Shown in pieces: positions 24,300 through 33,904 of a DNA stretch of 64,000 bases. The notes under the pieces were generated by a model, which was given only the letters and a program-made list of their open reading frames with translations, made no database searches and had not been told where the DNA came from. Both the position numbers and the translations under genes were made by a program. Within the stretch, counting starts at the first letter, position 1; each line of letters starts with the position of its first letter. The stretch covers positions 504,062 to 568,061 of the forward strand of contig NZ_BMZI01000001.1 in assembly GCF_014652715.1 (NCBI RefSeq), written 5' to 3'. The stretch comes from Salinicola rhizosphaerae. GTDB taxonomy: Bacteria; Pseudomonadota; Gammaproteobacteria; Pseudomonadales; Halomonadaceae.

Positions 24300-26817
24300 A
24301 CGCGTCTTCGGCTCACGGGCGTCGGCCACGGATCGAAACGCTGCGCCCGACCTGGCCCGGGAAGTGGAACGCGAGCTGGGACAAACCGGCGAAGTCGGGA
24401 GGCTCGAAGGTGACGAACCGATCGCCAGAGACCCCGTGCGGCCCGGCGCCCCGAAAGCGAAAGCGCCGAATCGACATACCCGCCAGCACGAGAGTGCGAT
24501 CAAGCACGTCACCGGTCGCGCCGAGTATATCGATGACCTGCCGGCCCCTGACGATGCACTGCATGCCATCGTCGGACTCAGCCCGGTCGCCCACGGCCGC
24601 CTCGAGCGCCTGGACCTCGAGGCCGTGCGCCGCTTTCCGGGCGTGGTCGACGTCATTACCGCCGCGGACATTCCCGGCCACCGGGATATCGGCCCGGTCT
24701 TTCCCGGTGACCCGATGTTCGCCGAAGCGACAGTCAGCTATGTCGGCCAGCCGCTGTTCGCGGTGGCGGCGACCAGCTATCAGGTCGCCCGTCGCGCGGC
24801 CCAGGCGGCCGTGATAGAGATCGATCCGCTACCGCCGCGCCTGGACCCGGTGGCGGCGGCCGAAGCAAGTGAATTCGTACGCCCGACCCACACCCAGAGT
24901 CGCGGCGACTGGTCGGCGGCGCTGGCCAACGCGCCGCACACGCTGGAGGCCACGCAATTCGTCGGTGGTCAGGAACATTTCTACCTCGAGGGCCAGGCGT
25001 GCCTGGTCGTGCCGAGCGAGGACGAAGGCGTCACCGTCTATACCTCCAACCAGCATCCCAGCGAGACCCAGAAGCTCGTTGCCGAGGTGCTGTCGATCCC
25101 GTTTCACGCGGTGACGGTCGAAAATCGGCGCATGGGCGGCGGCTTCGGCGGCAAGGAGACCCAAGCCGCCCCTTGGGCATGCATGGCCGCGCTGATCTCC
25201 CGACGTACGGGCCGGGAGGTGAAACTGCGCCTGCCCCGCGCCGACGACACGCGCGCCACCGGCAAGCGCCATCCGTTCTCCAACCGCTACCGACTCGGTT
25301 TCGACGATGAGGGCATCCTGCTCGGCGCCGACATTACCGTGATCGGCGACTGCGGCCATTCGCCGGATCTCTCCGAGGCGGTCGTGGATCGCGCCATGTT
25401 CCATGCCGACAACGCCTATTCGCTGGGCGACGCTCGCGTCGTCGGCCACCGCGCGCGCACGCATACCGCTTCCAACACCGCATTTCGTGGCTTCGGCGGC
25501 CCACAGGGGATGATGATCATCGAGCGGGCCATGGACGATATCGCCCGCCACCTGGGCCTCGACCCGCTGAGCGTGCGCAAGCGCAATCTCTATCGATCGG
25601 TGCAAGATGGCAAGCCTCGCAACGTCACCCACTACGGCCAGGAGGTCGATCAGCATCCGCTGATGCGGGAGATCCTCGAGCGCCTGGAACGCTCGAGCGA
25701 CTACTGGGCGCGGCGGGAGGAAATCACCGCCTTCAACCGTCGAAGCCCCGTGATCAAACGGGGGCTGGCGCTGACGCCGGTCAAGTTCGGCATCTCCTTC
25801 ACCGCCCAGCACCTCAACCAGGCCGGTGCCTTGCTCCACGTCTACACGGACGGCAGCGTGATGATCAATCACGGCGGCACCGAGATGGGCCAGGGGCTGC
25901 ACACCAAGGTGTGCCAGGTGGTGGCGCGAGAGCTGGGCCTCGATCTGGTTACCGTGCGCATCAGCGCGACGCGTACCGACAAGGTGCCGAACACCTCGCC
26001 GACCGCCGCCTCCAGCGGCGCCGACCTCAACGGTATGGCGGCGCGCGACGCCGCCAGCCAGATTCGCGAGCGGCTTTACGACTTCGCCGCCGAACACTAC
26101 CAACTCGATCGCGGGGGCATGCGTCTGGAAGGCGGCGAGCTCGTGACCGGCGTCGGCAACGTCACCCGTCGCATGCCCTGGGGCGAACTCATCCAGGCTG
26201 CCTACCTCGGTCGCGTTTCGCTATCGGCGACCGGTTTCTACTCGACGCCGCTGATCCACTACGATCGCGACACCGGACAGGGCCGCCCGTTCTACTACTT
26301 TGCCTTCGGCGCCTCGGTCAGCGAAGTACGCGTCGATACGCTGAGCGGGGAATATCGCGTCGAGCGCGTCGACATCCTTCACGATGTCGGCGACTCGCTC
26401 AATCCGGCGATCGATCTGGGGCAGGTCGAGGGCGGCTTCATTCAGGGCATGGGCTGGCTGACCAGCGAAGAGCTGAAGTGGAACGACGATGGTCGCTTGA
26501 TGACCGATGGCCCGGCGACCTACAAGATCCCCACCTTCGGCGACCTGCCACCCGTGTTCAACGTCGAACTGCTCGAAGGCCACCCCAACTCGCAGGCGAG
26601 CATCTATCGCTCCAAGGCGGTCGGCGAGCCACCGTTCATGCTCAGCATGTCGGTCTGGTCGGCGCTGCGAGACGCGCTCGCGAGTCTCGTCGACTATCGC
26701 ATCAGCCCGGACCTCGATACGCCAGCCACGCCCGAACGAGTGCTGATGGCCGCCGAAGCGCTCAAGCACGCCGGCGATGAGAACGCGAGCGCCCAACAGC
26801 GAGACGTACACCCATGA
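24283..26817 (+). CDS. xdhB: Xanthine dehydrogenase molybdopterin-binding subunit
   Basis: Catalytic subunit that hydroxylates hypoxanthine and xanthine to urate. It has HESAIKHVTGRAEYIDD at about residue 67, the Mo-cofactor motifs MGGGFGGKETQA (about 285), TAFRGFGGPQGM (about 400) and GGTEMGQGLHTK (about 530), and the catalytic glutamate motif KAVGEPPFMLS (about 770). 844 residues; some 60 residues before the usual start are an unmatched charged N-terminal extension. The ATG lies 17 bp inside the end of xdhA; an internal start could be used instead, but no later ATG precedes the conserved region. Confidence 0.95.
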   Translation: MRTLTKRVFGSRASATDRNAAPDLAREVERELGQTGEVGRLEGDEPIARDPVRPGAPKAKAPNRHTRQHESAIKHVTGRAEYIDDLPAPDDALHAIVGLSPVAHGRLERLDLEAVRRFPGVVDVITAADIPGHRDIGPVFPGDPMFAEATVSYVGQPLFAVAATSYQVARRAAQAAVIEIDPLPPRLDPVAAAEASEFVRPTHTQSRGDWSAALANAPHTLEATQFVGGQEHFYLEGQACLVVPSEDEGVTVYTSNQHPSETQKLVAEVLSIPFHAVTVENRRMGGGFGGKETQAAPWACMAALISRRTGREVKLRLPRADDTRATGKRHPFSNRYRLGFDDEGILLGADITVIGDCGHSPDLSEAVVDRAMFHADNAYSLGDARVVGHRARTHTASNTAFRGFGGPQGMMIIERAMDDIARHLGLDPLSVRKRNLYRSVQDGKPRNVTHYGQEVDQHPLMREILERLERSSDYWARREEITAFNRRSPVIKRGLALTPVKFGISFTAQHLNQAGALLHVYTDGSVMINHGGTEMGQGLHTKVCQVVARELGLDLVTVRISATRTDKVPNTSPTAASSGADLNGMAARDAASQIRERLYDFAAEHYQLDRGGMRLEGGELVTGVGNVTRRMPWGELIQAAYLGRVSLSATGFYSTPLIHYDRDTGQGRPFYYFAFGASVSEVRVDTLSGEYRVERVDILHDVGDSLNPAIDLGQVEGGFIQGMGWLTSEELKWNDDGRLMTDGPATYKIPTFGDLPPVFNVELLEGHPNSQASIYRSKAVGEPPFMLSMSVWSALRDALASLVDYRISPDLDTPATPERVLMAAEALKHAGDENASAQQRDVHP

Positions 26818-27773
26818 GCGCCAACGATGCGCTTGAGTGCTGGAAGCGCCCGGAACGTTGGCACGCCGCCCTCGACCGACTGCAGCGCGCAGGCGAGCCG
26901 CATGCGCTCGCGAGCCTCGTCAGCGCGGCCGGTTCGACCCCGCGAGAACCGGGCGCCAAGCTCGTGGTCACGCGAGATGACGTGATCGACACGCTGGGCG
27001 GAGGCCACTTCGAGCAACAGATCGTCGAACTGGCCCGCGCACGGCTCACGGCCATGCCCGTCGTCGCCGAAACTTGCCTGGAAGCTTTCCCGCTCGGCGG
27101 TCGTTCTGGCCAGTGCTGCGGCGGATTCGTGCATGTGCTGATCGAGATCTTTCCCGGCACCGAACAGCGTCTGGCGCTGTTCGGTGCCGGCCACGTCGGC
27201 CAGGCGTTGGTACAGATTCTGGCCCCGCTGCCCTGGCGCATCGACTGGTACGACACGCGGAAGGAGGCAATGGCCGCCATGCCGGCCTTGGATCGGGTCA
27301 CTGCGATCCGCTGGACGCATCAGCCAGGTTCGCTTGCGACCGTGACGGCCGCTATCCCGGCGCAGACGCACGTGCTGATCATGACCCACGATCACGCCCA
27401 GGACCGGGACCTCATCGCGGCGCTGGCACGGCGCGACGATCTCGCCTCGCTGGGCATGATCGGCTCGACCAGCAAATGGGCGAGCTTTCAACGCCGTCTA
27501 CTCGCCGAGGGTGTCGGCGCCGACCAGTTGGCTCGCGTGCGCTGCCCGATCGGCCGTCCATCGGGTCGTTTACCGGACGCCGACTCGCCAGCGTCCGGTA
27601 AACGACCCCACGAGATCGCGATCTGCGTCGCCGCCGAGCTTCTGACACTCGTCCCTGCGGCGCCACGCCAGGACCGCCGGGGTGTCTCGCCAGATGCCCT
27701 TCGCGACGCCTTTTCTTCATCCGAGCCGGTAGCGGGCGCGACCGCTGGCGGTTCATCAGATCAGGACCGCTGA
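26814..27773 (+). CDS. xdhC: Xanthine dehydrogenase accessory protein XdhC
   Basis: Binds molybdenum cofactor and promotes its sulfuration and insertion into XdhB. N-terminal XdhC domain (LASLVSAAGSTPREPGAKLVV; GGGHFEQQIVELA; GQCCGGFVHVLIE) and a C-terminal Rossmann domain (LALFGAGHVGQALVQIL; LGMIGSTSKWASFQRRL). The motif that normally reads roughly CPIG-PxIxGKxPxEIAVSVAAELL is expanded here to CPIGRPSGRLPDADSPASGK followed by RPHEIAICVAAELL, and the added part is encoded by a perfect DNA hairpin. The ATG overlaps the xdhB stop (ATGA). Confidence 0.94.
   Translation: MSANDALECWKRPERWHAALDRLQRAGEPHALASLVSAAGSTPREPGAKLVVTRDDVIDTLGGGHFEQQIVELARARLTAMPVVAETCLEAFPLGGRSGQCCGGFVHVLIEIFPGTEQRLALFGAGHVGQALVQILAPLPWRIDWYDTRKEAMAAMPALDRVTAIRWTHQPGSLATVTAAIPAQTHVLIMTHDHAQDRDLIAALARRDDLASLGMIGSTSKWASFQRRLLAEGVGADQLARVRCPIGRPSGRLPDADSPASGKRPHEIAICVAAELLTLVPAAPRQDRRGVSPDALRDAFSSSEPVAGATAGGSSDQDR
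27563..27608. repeat. Perfect 18-bp inverted repeat inside xdhC
   Basis: GGGTCGTTTACCGGACGC at 27563-27580 is perfectly complementary to 27591-27608, with a 10-nt loop (CGACTCGCCA). It would form a very stable hairpin in the mRNA within the coding region. It has no T-tract, so it is not a standard terminator. Confidence 0.95.
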
Positions 27774-27774
27774 C

Positions 27775-29088
27775 ATGACCGCTACCCATCGACTGCTGCG
27801 CGGCGCGATCTTCACCTGCGTCGACGACCCGGGCGAGGAGAACACCCCGCTGCCCGGCACGACCCGCTATTGGGACGACGGCGCGATCTGGATCGTCGAT
27901 GGCCATATCCAGGCGGTCGACGATCACGCTGCGCTGATTGGCCGGGTTCCCGCCGAAACCGAGCACGTCGACTACCGCGGCAAGCTGATGATGCCGGGGT
28001 TCATCGATAGCCACGTCCACTACGTGCAGCTCGATATCATGGCCGCCTACGGCCGCGAACTGCTCGACTGGCTCAACGACTACACCTTCCCGGCGGAGTG
28101 CCGTTTCGCCGAGCAGGCGCACGCTGAAGCCTCGGCAGAGCGGTTCCTCGACGAGATGCTGCGCGCCGGCACGACGACGGCCCAGGTCTTCTGCTCCTCC
28201 CACCCGGTTTCCGTGGACAGCTTCTTCGCCGCCGCCCAGCGCCGGCGGCTGCGGATGATCGCCGGCAAGGTGCTGATGGATCGCCACGCGCCGGCTGCCC
28301 TCGTTGACGATACCCTTGGCGGCATCCGTGACAGCGAGCGGCTGATCGCCGATTGGCACGGCCGCGACCGGCTGAGCTACACCCTGACCCCGCGTTTCGC
28401 CCCCACCTCGAGCGCCGAGCAGCTCGACGCCGTCGGTGGCGTGCTGCGCAATGCGCCGGATCTCTACCTGCAGACGCACCTGTCCGAAAATCGCGGCGAA
28501 ATCGCCTGGGTCTCGGAGCTGTTTCCGGAGAGCCGCGACTATCTTGGCGTCTACGAAGATCATGGCCTGGTCGGCCCGCGTTCGACCTTTGCCCACGGCA
28601 TCCACCTCGACGACGAACAGCGCCGCCGCCTGGCCGCCGAGGGCGCCAATATCGCCTTCTGCCCAACCTCGAATCTGTTCCTCGGCAGCGGTCTGATGGA
28701 TCGACTCGCCTGTCGTGACGCCGGGCTCGCGACATCGCTGGCCAGCGACGTCGGCGGGGGTACCTCGCTCTCCGGCTTCGGCACGCTGCAGGGGGCCTAC
28801 CAGGTCGGCGCCCTGCTCGGCCAGCCGCTGACAGGCTGGCAGGGCTTCTATCGACTGACGCTCGGCAATGCCCGTGCGCTGCATCTCGCGGACCGCATCG
28901 GTAGTCTCGAACCCGGCCAGGAAGCGGATATCGTCGTGCTCGACCCGGAGGCAACCCCGCTTCTGTCACGCCGGCTTTCGCAGACAGGCTCGTTGGCCGA
29001 ACGCCTCTTCGCGATGATGATGCTCGGCGACGACCGCACCGTGGCCGCGACCTGGGCCGATGGTCGCCGGGTTCACCAACGGCCGTGA
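27775..29088 (+). CDS. guaD: Guanine deaminase
   Basis: A zinc amidohydrolase converting guanine to xanthine, the substrate of XDH. Motifs: FIDSHVHYVQLDIM (first metal ligands, about residue 76), FPAECRFA, YLQTHLSENRGEIAW (about 238), STFAHGIHLDDEQ (about 273) and ASDVGGGTSLSGFGT (catalytic Asp, about 323). 437 residues, the normal length. It begins 1 bp after the xdhC stop, closing the purine operon. Confidence 0.95.
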   Translation: MTATHRLLRGAIFTCVDDPGEENTPLPGTTRYWDDGAIWIVDGHIQAVDDHAALIGRVPAETEHVDYRGKLMMPGFIDSHVHYVQLDIMAAYGRELLDWLNDYTFPAECRFAEQAHAEASAERFLDEMLRAGTTTAQVFCSSHPVSVDSFFAAAQRRRLRMIAGKVLMDRHAPAALVDDTLGGIRDSERLIADWHGRDRLSYTLTPRFAPTSSAEQLDAVGGVLRNAPDLYLQTHLSENRGEIAWVSELFPESRDYLGVYEDHGLVGPRSTFAHGIHLDDEQRRRLAAEGANIAFCPTSNLFLGSGLMDRLACRDAGLATSLASDVGGGTSLSGFGTLQGAYQVGALLGQPLTGWQGFYRLTLGNARALHLADRIGSLEPGQEADIVVLDPEATPLLSRRLSQTGSLAERLFAMMMLGDDRTVAATWADGRRVHQRP

Positions 29089-29194
29089 TACAAATTTCTA
29101 CGCGCAGGGAGGCGAGTTCGCGCGCAAGACACGACGAAAGTTGCAGCCAAAGCGCCTAGGATGAGCAGAGACAACAGCAACAATGTGACCGCCA

Positions 29195-30583
29195 ATGGAT
29201 GTCTCTACCATCAACGCCTGGATTACCGATTCGCTTGAAGCCTTCCCGTTCTGGGTCGCTGCGGCCGCGCTGATCGGCGCGACCGTGCTCGCTCACGCGG
29301 GTCTCAAATATCTGCACTTCCGCCTGCGCCGACTCAACGAGAGCCGGTTTCATGTCCTCAGCACCACGGCAAAGGCCGTGCATCCGCCGCTGGTCGGTGC
29401 GCTCTGGGGATACGGTTTGTTCGGCGCCGCCTACTACCTGATCCCCTCCTCCATTCAGGGCCACTCGCTGATCATGACGGTGGCCCACTTCTTCGCGGCC
29501 TTGATGGGGGTGTGGCTGCTGATACGCGTCTGTCGCCGCCTGGTGCAGCTGATGGATCGCTGGGGCGACAAGCGGACATCGATGCTGGAGCGCTTCCTGG
29601 TGCCTTTCATGGCACGCTGTCTCGCCGCGCTCATTCCGATCTTCGTGCTGTTCTCGATCTTTCCCGTCTTCATCACCTCCGCCAGTCTCGATGCGGCCCT
29701 GCACAACCTCACCAGCCTGATTCTGATCGGCAGCATCGCCGGCGTGCTGGTGCATGGCGTCAACATCAGCGAACGGGCACTGAGCGAGCGCTACAAGTTC
29801 GATGACGAGGATGCCGTGGCGCGCAAGGTGCACACCCAGATCACGGTGCTGCGCAAGCTGATCAACTTCATCATCATCATTCTCGCCGTCGCTTCGATGC
29901 TGATGGTATTCGACAAGGTGCGCCAACTCGGTGCCAGTATCCTGGCTTCGGCCGGTATTCTGGGTGTCGTGCTGGGTTTTGCCGCACAGAAGGTGCTCGG
30001 CAACCTGATCGCGGGTATCCAGATCGCGCTGACGCAGCCGATCCAGCTCAACGACTCGGTGATCGTCGAGGGAGAATGGGGCTGGGTCGAAGAGCTGACG
30101 CTGACCTACGCCGTCGTGCGGACCTGGGACTGGCGCAGAGTGGTCCTGCCGATCACCTACTTCGTCGATCATCCGTTCGAGAACTGGACCCGCCGTGACA
30201 AGGACCTGATCGGCGTCGTCATCCTCTACGCCGACTATCACCTGCCGATGGAGCCGCTCCGCGAAGAGTGTCAGCGCATCGCCGACAACTCACCGTTCTG
30301 GACCGGCCGGGTGTGCAAGATCCAGATGCTGGAGATGACCGAACGCAACAAGCAGATGCGCGTATTGATCAGCAGCAGCGGCGGCCCCAACACGTTCGAC
30401 CTGCGCTGCGAAATTCGCGAGGGACTGATCGACTTCATCTGCGAACATTACCCGCAGTATCTGCCTACGGTGCGTCTCGACATGCCTCAACGTGACGGCA
30501 GCAACACGCCAGAGCCGCCGCTTTCGGAGACCCATCCTCCCGGCAACGGCAACCCGCTGAAGGATGCGAGCGCCGCCGGTTAG
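29195..30583 (+). CDS. MscS-family mechanosensitive ion channel
   Basis: An inner-membrane channel that opens on osmotic downshock. 462 residues, larger than MscS (286), with four to five N-terminal helices (from FWVAAAALIGATVLAHAG). The pore region is SILASAGILGVVLGFAAQKVLGNLIAGIQIALTQPI at about residues 248-283, then the beta domain (DSVIVEGEWGWVEELTLTYAVVRTWD) and a C-terminal soluble domain. Not in an operon; 106 bp separate it from guaD. Fits a halophile needing rapid solute release. Confidence 0.93.
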   Translation: MDVSTINAWITDSLEAFPFWVAAAALIGATVLAHAGLKYLHFRLRRLNESRFHVLSTTAKAVHPPLVGALWGYGLFGAAYYLIPSSIQGHSLIMTVAHFFAALMGVWLLIRVCRRLVQLMDRWGDKRTSMLERFLVPFMARCLAALIPIFVLFSIFPVFITSASLDAALHNLTSLILIGSIAGVLVHGVNISERALSERYKFDDEDAVARKVHTQITVLRKLINFIIIILAVASMLMVFDKVRQLGASILASAGILGVVLGFAAQKVLGNLIAGIQIALTQPIQLNDSVIVEGEWGWVEELTLTYAVVRTWDWRRVVLPITYFVDHPFENWTRRDKDLIGVVILYADYHLPMEPLREECQRIADNSPFWTGRVCKIQMLEMTERNKQMRVLISSSGGPNTFDLRCEIREGLIDFICEHYPQYLPTVRLDMPQRDGSNTPEPPLSETHPPGNGNPLKDASAAG

Positions 30584-30620
30584 GCAAGCGCCGAGTGTTG
30601 AATCAGCCTTGGGCGTCAGA

Positions 30621-32027
30621 TCAGCTGCGGGCGTAGACGTCGTCGAGCCGTTCGATGTCGTCTTCGCCCAGATAGCTGCCGCTCTGCACTTCGATCAGCT
30701 CGAGCTCGATCTTGCCAGGGTTCTCGAGCCGGTGAACGACGCCGAGCGGAATGTAGGTCGACTGGTTCTCGCCCAGCAGAAAGCTCTCTTCACCCCGAGT
30801 GACCTTGGCCGTGCCGCGAACCACGATCCAGTGCTCGGCACGATGAAAGTGCTTCTGCAGGGAGAGCCGACCGCCTGGTGCCACGCAGATGCGCTTGACC
30901 TGATAGCGCTCGGCGGCGTGGACGCCGTCGTAGCTGCCCCAGGGGCGGTGCACGCGACGATGCAGGTCCCACTCCGGGCGTGACTGCCCTTTCAGCACTT
31001 CGGCGACACGCTTGACCGACTGCGCGGCATCGCGGTGCGCCACCATCACCGCATCCGGCGTCTCGACGATCACCAGATCCTTCACGCCGACCGCCGCGAC
31101 CAGCCGACTCTCGCTGCGAATCAGGCTATCGCCGACATCTTCGAGAATCACGTCTCCCAGGCTCGCATTGCCCTGTTCGTCTCGCGTCGAGATTTCCCAC
31201 AGCGCCTGCCACGAACCCACATCCGACCAGCCGGCATCGAGCGCCACCACGCAGGCATCCTCGGTCGCCTCCATCACCGCATAGTCGATCGACTCGGCCT
31301 CGCAGCGCGAGAAGGCTTCCGTGTCAACGCGCAGAAAATCCAGATCGGCCTGCCGCCCCTGCCAGGCCGCCTCGACCGCCGCCAGCATTTCTGGGCGTGC
31401 CTGACCCAGTGCCTCCAGGTATTGGCTAGCCTGCATCACGAACATGCCGCTGTTCCAGAGGTAGCGGCCGCTGGCGAGATACGACTCGGCAGTCTCGGCG
31501 TCGGGCTTCTCGACGAAGCGGCTGACGCCGACCGCGCGATCACTCGCCGGCGCTTCGACGGCCTCGATATAGCCATAGCCGGTTTCGGCGCGATCCGGCG
31601 TGATGCCAAACGTCACCAACTTGCCACGCCGGGCCGCCTCGACAGCCGGCGTCAGTGCATTCAGCAGAGCAGCAGGGTCACGAATAGCGTGATCGGCGGG
31701 AAGCACCAGTAGCGTTGCGTCAGCGTCTCGCTCCAGCGACTGCAGCGCCGCCAGGCCAATCGCCGGCGCGGTGTTGCGCATCGCCGGTTCCAGCAGGATA
31801 TCGGCCTGCCAACCGCCCTCCCGCAGCTGCTCTGCGACCAGGAACCGGTGTGCTTCCTGACAGACCACGATGGGATCGGATGGCTCTAGCGGACGAAACC
31901 GTTCGAGCGTCTCGAGCAGCATGCTTTCAATACCGCAAACGGGCAGAAACTGCTTGGGCAGGCTGGCCCGAGACATCGGCCACAGGCGAGTGCCGGCGCC
32001 ACCGGCCAGCACCACGGGAATCAGCAT
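30621..32027 (-). CDS. manC: Mannose-1-phosphate guanylyltransferase / mannose-6-phosphate isomerase
   Basis: Makes GDP-mannose, a precursor for EPS or LPS. N-terminal nucleotidyltransferase with VVLAGGAGTRLWPMSRASLPKQFL at residues about 5-28 and the ESIDYAVME motif near 243. The C-terminal cupin PMI domain contains RPWGSYDGVHAAERYQVKRI, SLQKHFHRAEHWIVVRGTA and YIPLGVVHRLENPG. The start is the ATG at 32027 (AAAGGACGTGCTT upstream); a GTG two codons earlier is less likely. Terminates convergently with the MscS gene 37 bp away. Confidence 0.95.
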   Translation of the reverse strand: MLIPVVLAGGAGTRLWPMSRASLPKQFLPVCGIESMLLETLERFRPLEPSDPIVVCQEAHRFLVAEQLREGGWQADILLEPAMRNTAPAIGLAALQSLERDADATLLVLPADHAIRDPAALLNALTPAVEAARRGKLVTFGITPDRAETGYGYIEAVEAPASDRAVGVSRFVEKPDAETAESYLASGRYLWNSGMFVMQASQYLEALGQARPEMLAAVEAAWQGRQADLDFLRVDTEAFSRCEAESIDYAVMEATEDACVVALDAGWSDVGSWQALWEISTRDEQGNASLGDVILEDVGDSLIRSESRLVAAVGVKDLVIVETPDAVMVAHRDAAQSVKRVAEVLKGQSRPEWDLHRRVHRPWGSYDGVHAAERYQVKRICVAPGGRLSLQKHFHRAEHWIVVRGTAKVTRGEESFLLGENQSTYIPLGVVHRLENPGKIELELIEVQSGSYLGEDDIERLDDVYARS

Positions 32028-32141
32028 AAGCACGTCCTTTTGCGTTGAGTATCCGGAAGATTAGTCGATAACCCTCGATCCCTGACAACGACTCCTCTCT
32101 GATGCGGCTCCCTTCAAGCTGGCACTCTGTCTATTAACGCA

Positions 32142-32171
32142 AAAGCCCGGCGCACGGATGCGCCGGGCTTT
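32142..32171 (-). terminator. Rho-independent terminator of ugd
   Basis: AAAGCCCGGCG / CGCCGGGCTTT forms an 11-bp stem around an 8-nt loop. On the minus strand the stem ends in a TTTT tract (GCTTTTGCG), 24 bp beyond the ugd stop and upstream of manC. Both arms carry A/T tails, so it may work in both directions. Confidence 0.85.
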
Positions 32172-32194
32172 CATCAATTCATTGTAAAGTTCGT

Positions 32195-33550
32195 TCAGTG
32201 CGTCTGCCGACGACCGACCTGCAGGGAGTCCCCTCGCCCGACGGCAAAATAGAGCAGCCCCGCCTCACGCACCATCGCCGGGTCGAACAGGTTGCGACCG
32301 TCGACGATCACCGGTGTCTTCAGCGTCGTCGCAATTTGCTTGAAGTCAGCCGTGCGGAACGACTTCCATTCCGTGCAGATCACCAGAGCGTCGGCGCCTT
32401 CGAGCGTGTCATCGCGGGCGTCGACGAGCTCGAGGTCTTGACGCTCGCCGTAGAGCCGAGCGCACTCTTCCATCGCCTCGGGATCATAAGCGCGTACCCG
32501 GGCACCGACTTCCCACAGCGCCTCCATCAGCGCGCGGCTCGGCGCTTCGCGCATATCGTCGGTATTGGGCTTGAAAGCGAGCCCCCATACGGCGACCGTC
32601 TTGCCCTTCAGATCGCCATCGAACGCCTGATTGAGCTTGGTGAACAGCGTGGTCTTCTGCCGGTCATTGACGGATTCAACGGCATTGAGCAATTGCGCCT
32701 CGTAGCCGATCTGGCTGGCAGTTCGCGCCAGCGCCTGGACGTCCTTGGGGAAACAGGAGCCGCCGTAACCACAGCCGGGGTAGATGAAGTGGTAGCCGAT
32801 TCGCGGATCGCTACCGATGCCGCGCCGCACCTGCTCAATATCGGCACCCAGGCGCTCGGCGAGATTGGCGATCTCGTTCATGAAGCTGATCTTCGTCGCG
32901 AGCATCGCGTTCGCCGCGTACTTGGTCAGCTCCGCACTGCGCACGTCCATGAACATCAGCTTTTCAGCACGGCGGTTGTAAGGCGCGTAACACTCGCGCA
33001 TCAGCGACTCGACCCGTCTGGAATCGGTGCCGACGACGATCCGCGCGCCGTGGGTAAAGTCTTCGATGGCCGCGCCTTCCTTCAGAAACTCCGGATTGGA
33101 ACAGACGTCGAACGCGATATCCGCCCCGCGCTTGGAGAGCGACTCGGCGATGGCCGCCTGTACGCGGTCTGCCGTCCCCACGGGAACCGTCGACTTGTCG
33201 ATGACGACACGATAATCCTCCATGTGCTCACCGATAGTTTTCGCGACCGCGAGCACGTACTGGAGATCCGCGCTGCCATCCTCGTCCGGGGGCGTCCCCA
33301 CGGCGATGAACTGCAGCGTACCGAACGCCACCGCTTCGGCGGGGTCGGTAGTGAATCGGAGGCGCTCCTGCGCGACGTTCTCGGTCACCAGCGCCTCGAG
33401 CCCAGGCTCGTAGATCGGGATCTCGCCACGTTTGAGTCTCGCAACCTTCTCCCCGTCGATATCCATGCACATGACTTCATGCCCGGCATCGGCGAGGCAA
33501 GTGCCCGTGACCAGCCCGACGTACCCCGTACCAAAGACCGTAATTCGCAT
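32195..33550 (-). CDS. ugd: UDP-glucose 6-dehydrogenase
   Basis: Oxidises UDP-glucose to UDP-glucuronate, a common acidic EPS sugar donor. N-terminal NAD-binding [55 protein letters not shown], and the catalytic cysteine in [15 protein letters not shown] near residue 262. The C-terminal NDP-sugar domain has [18 protein letters not shown]. 451 residues. A good ribosome-binding site (GAGGGAA) precedes the ATG. With manC next door it supplies charged sugars for the EPS export systems at 1-13.8 kb. Confidence 0.97.
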   Translation of the reverse strand: MRITVFGTGYVGLVTGTCLADAGHEVMCMDIDGEKVARLKRGEIPIYEPGLEALVTENVAQERLRFTTDPAEAVAFGTLQFIAVGTPPDEDGSADLQYVLAVAKTIGEHMEDYRVVIDKSTVPVGTADRVQAAIAESLSKRGADIAFDVCSNPEFLKEGAAIEDFTHGARIVVGTDSRRVESLMRECYAPYNRRAEKLMFMDVRSAELTKYAANAMLATKISFMNEIANLAERLGADIEQVRRGIGSDPRIGYHFIYPGCGYGGSCFPKDVQALARTASQIGYEAQLLNAVESVNDRQKTTLFTKLNQAFDGDLKGKTVAVWGLAFKPNTDDMREAPSRALMEALWEVGARVRAYDPEAMEECARLYGERQDLELVDARDDTLEGADALVICTEWKSFRTADFKQIATTLKTPVIVDGRNLFDPAMVREAGLLYFAVGRGDSLQVGRRQTH

Positions 33551-33661
33551 GCGAGTTCCCTCAACCAGCTCTTCAGCTCAAATTCCGGCTGTCATGGTAA
33601 GGGAAACGACCAAGAAATGCCTGTGCGGCCAGCCCCTGCCGCCAAACAGTAGCGGTAGGCA

Positions 33662-33904
33662 TCACGCAATGCGTTGATATTCGACCAACGTGGTGAGCAT
33701 CCGGTGGACACACGCCTGACTCAGCGCATACTCCTGCATCAGCGCCTTGAGTCGATCTTCGAAATCGGTACGCGGAGCCGCTTCGTGGCTGACCTCCGGC
33801 ACACCGCTCTTTCCAGCGTCCAGCGCTCGAAGTGCTTGAGAGAAAGCATCATCGAGCTCACGAAACTTTCTTAATTTTTCCCGCTCATCGGACATACGAG
33901 ACAT
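33662..33904 (-). CDS. Small protein resembling the N-terminal oligomerisation half of MvaT/H-NS-type silencers
   Basis: 80 residues. A charged coiled-coil-like start (EKLRKFRELDDAFSQALRAL) is followed, after a short linker, by FEDRLKALMQEYALSQACV. This resembles the MvaT N-terminal pattern F-E-x-K-L-x-x-L-M-x-x-Y-x-x-S-x-x-x-V. MvaT is about 124 residues and ends in an AT-rich-DNA-binding domain; this protein stops before it and no such domain is encoded in the next 110 bp. If real, it could act like truncated H-NS antagonists. Similarity is judged by eye. The start could be three codons later. It lies 111 bp upstream of ugd. Confidence 0.5.
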   Translation of the reverse strand: MSRMSDEREKLRKFRELDDAFSQALRALDAGKSGVPEVSHEAAPRTDFEDRLKALMQEYALSQACVHRMLTTLVEYQRIA

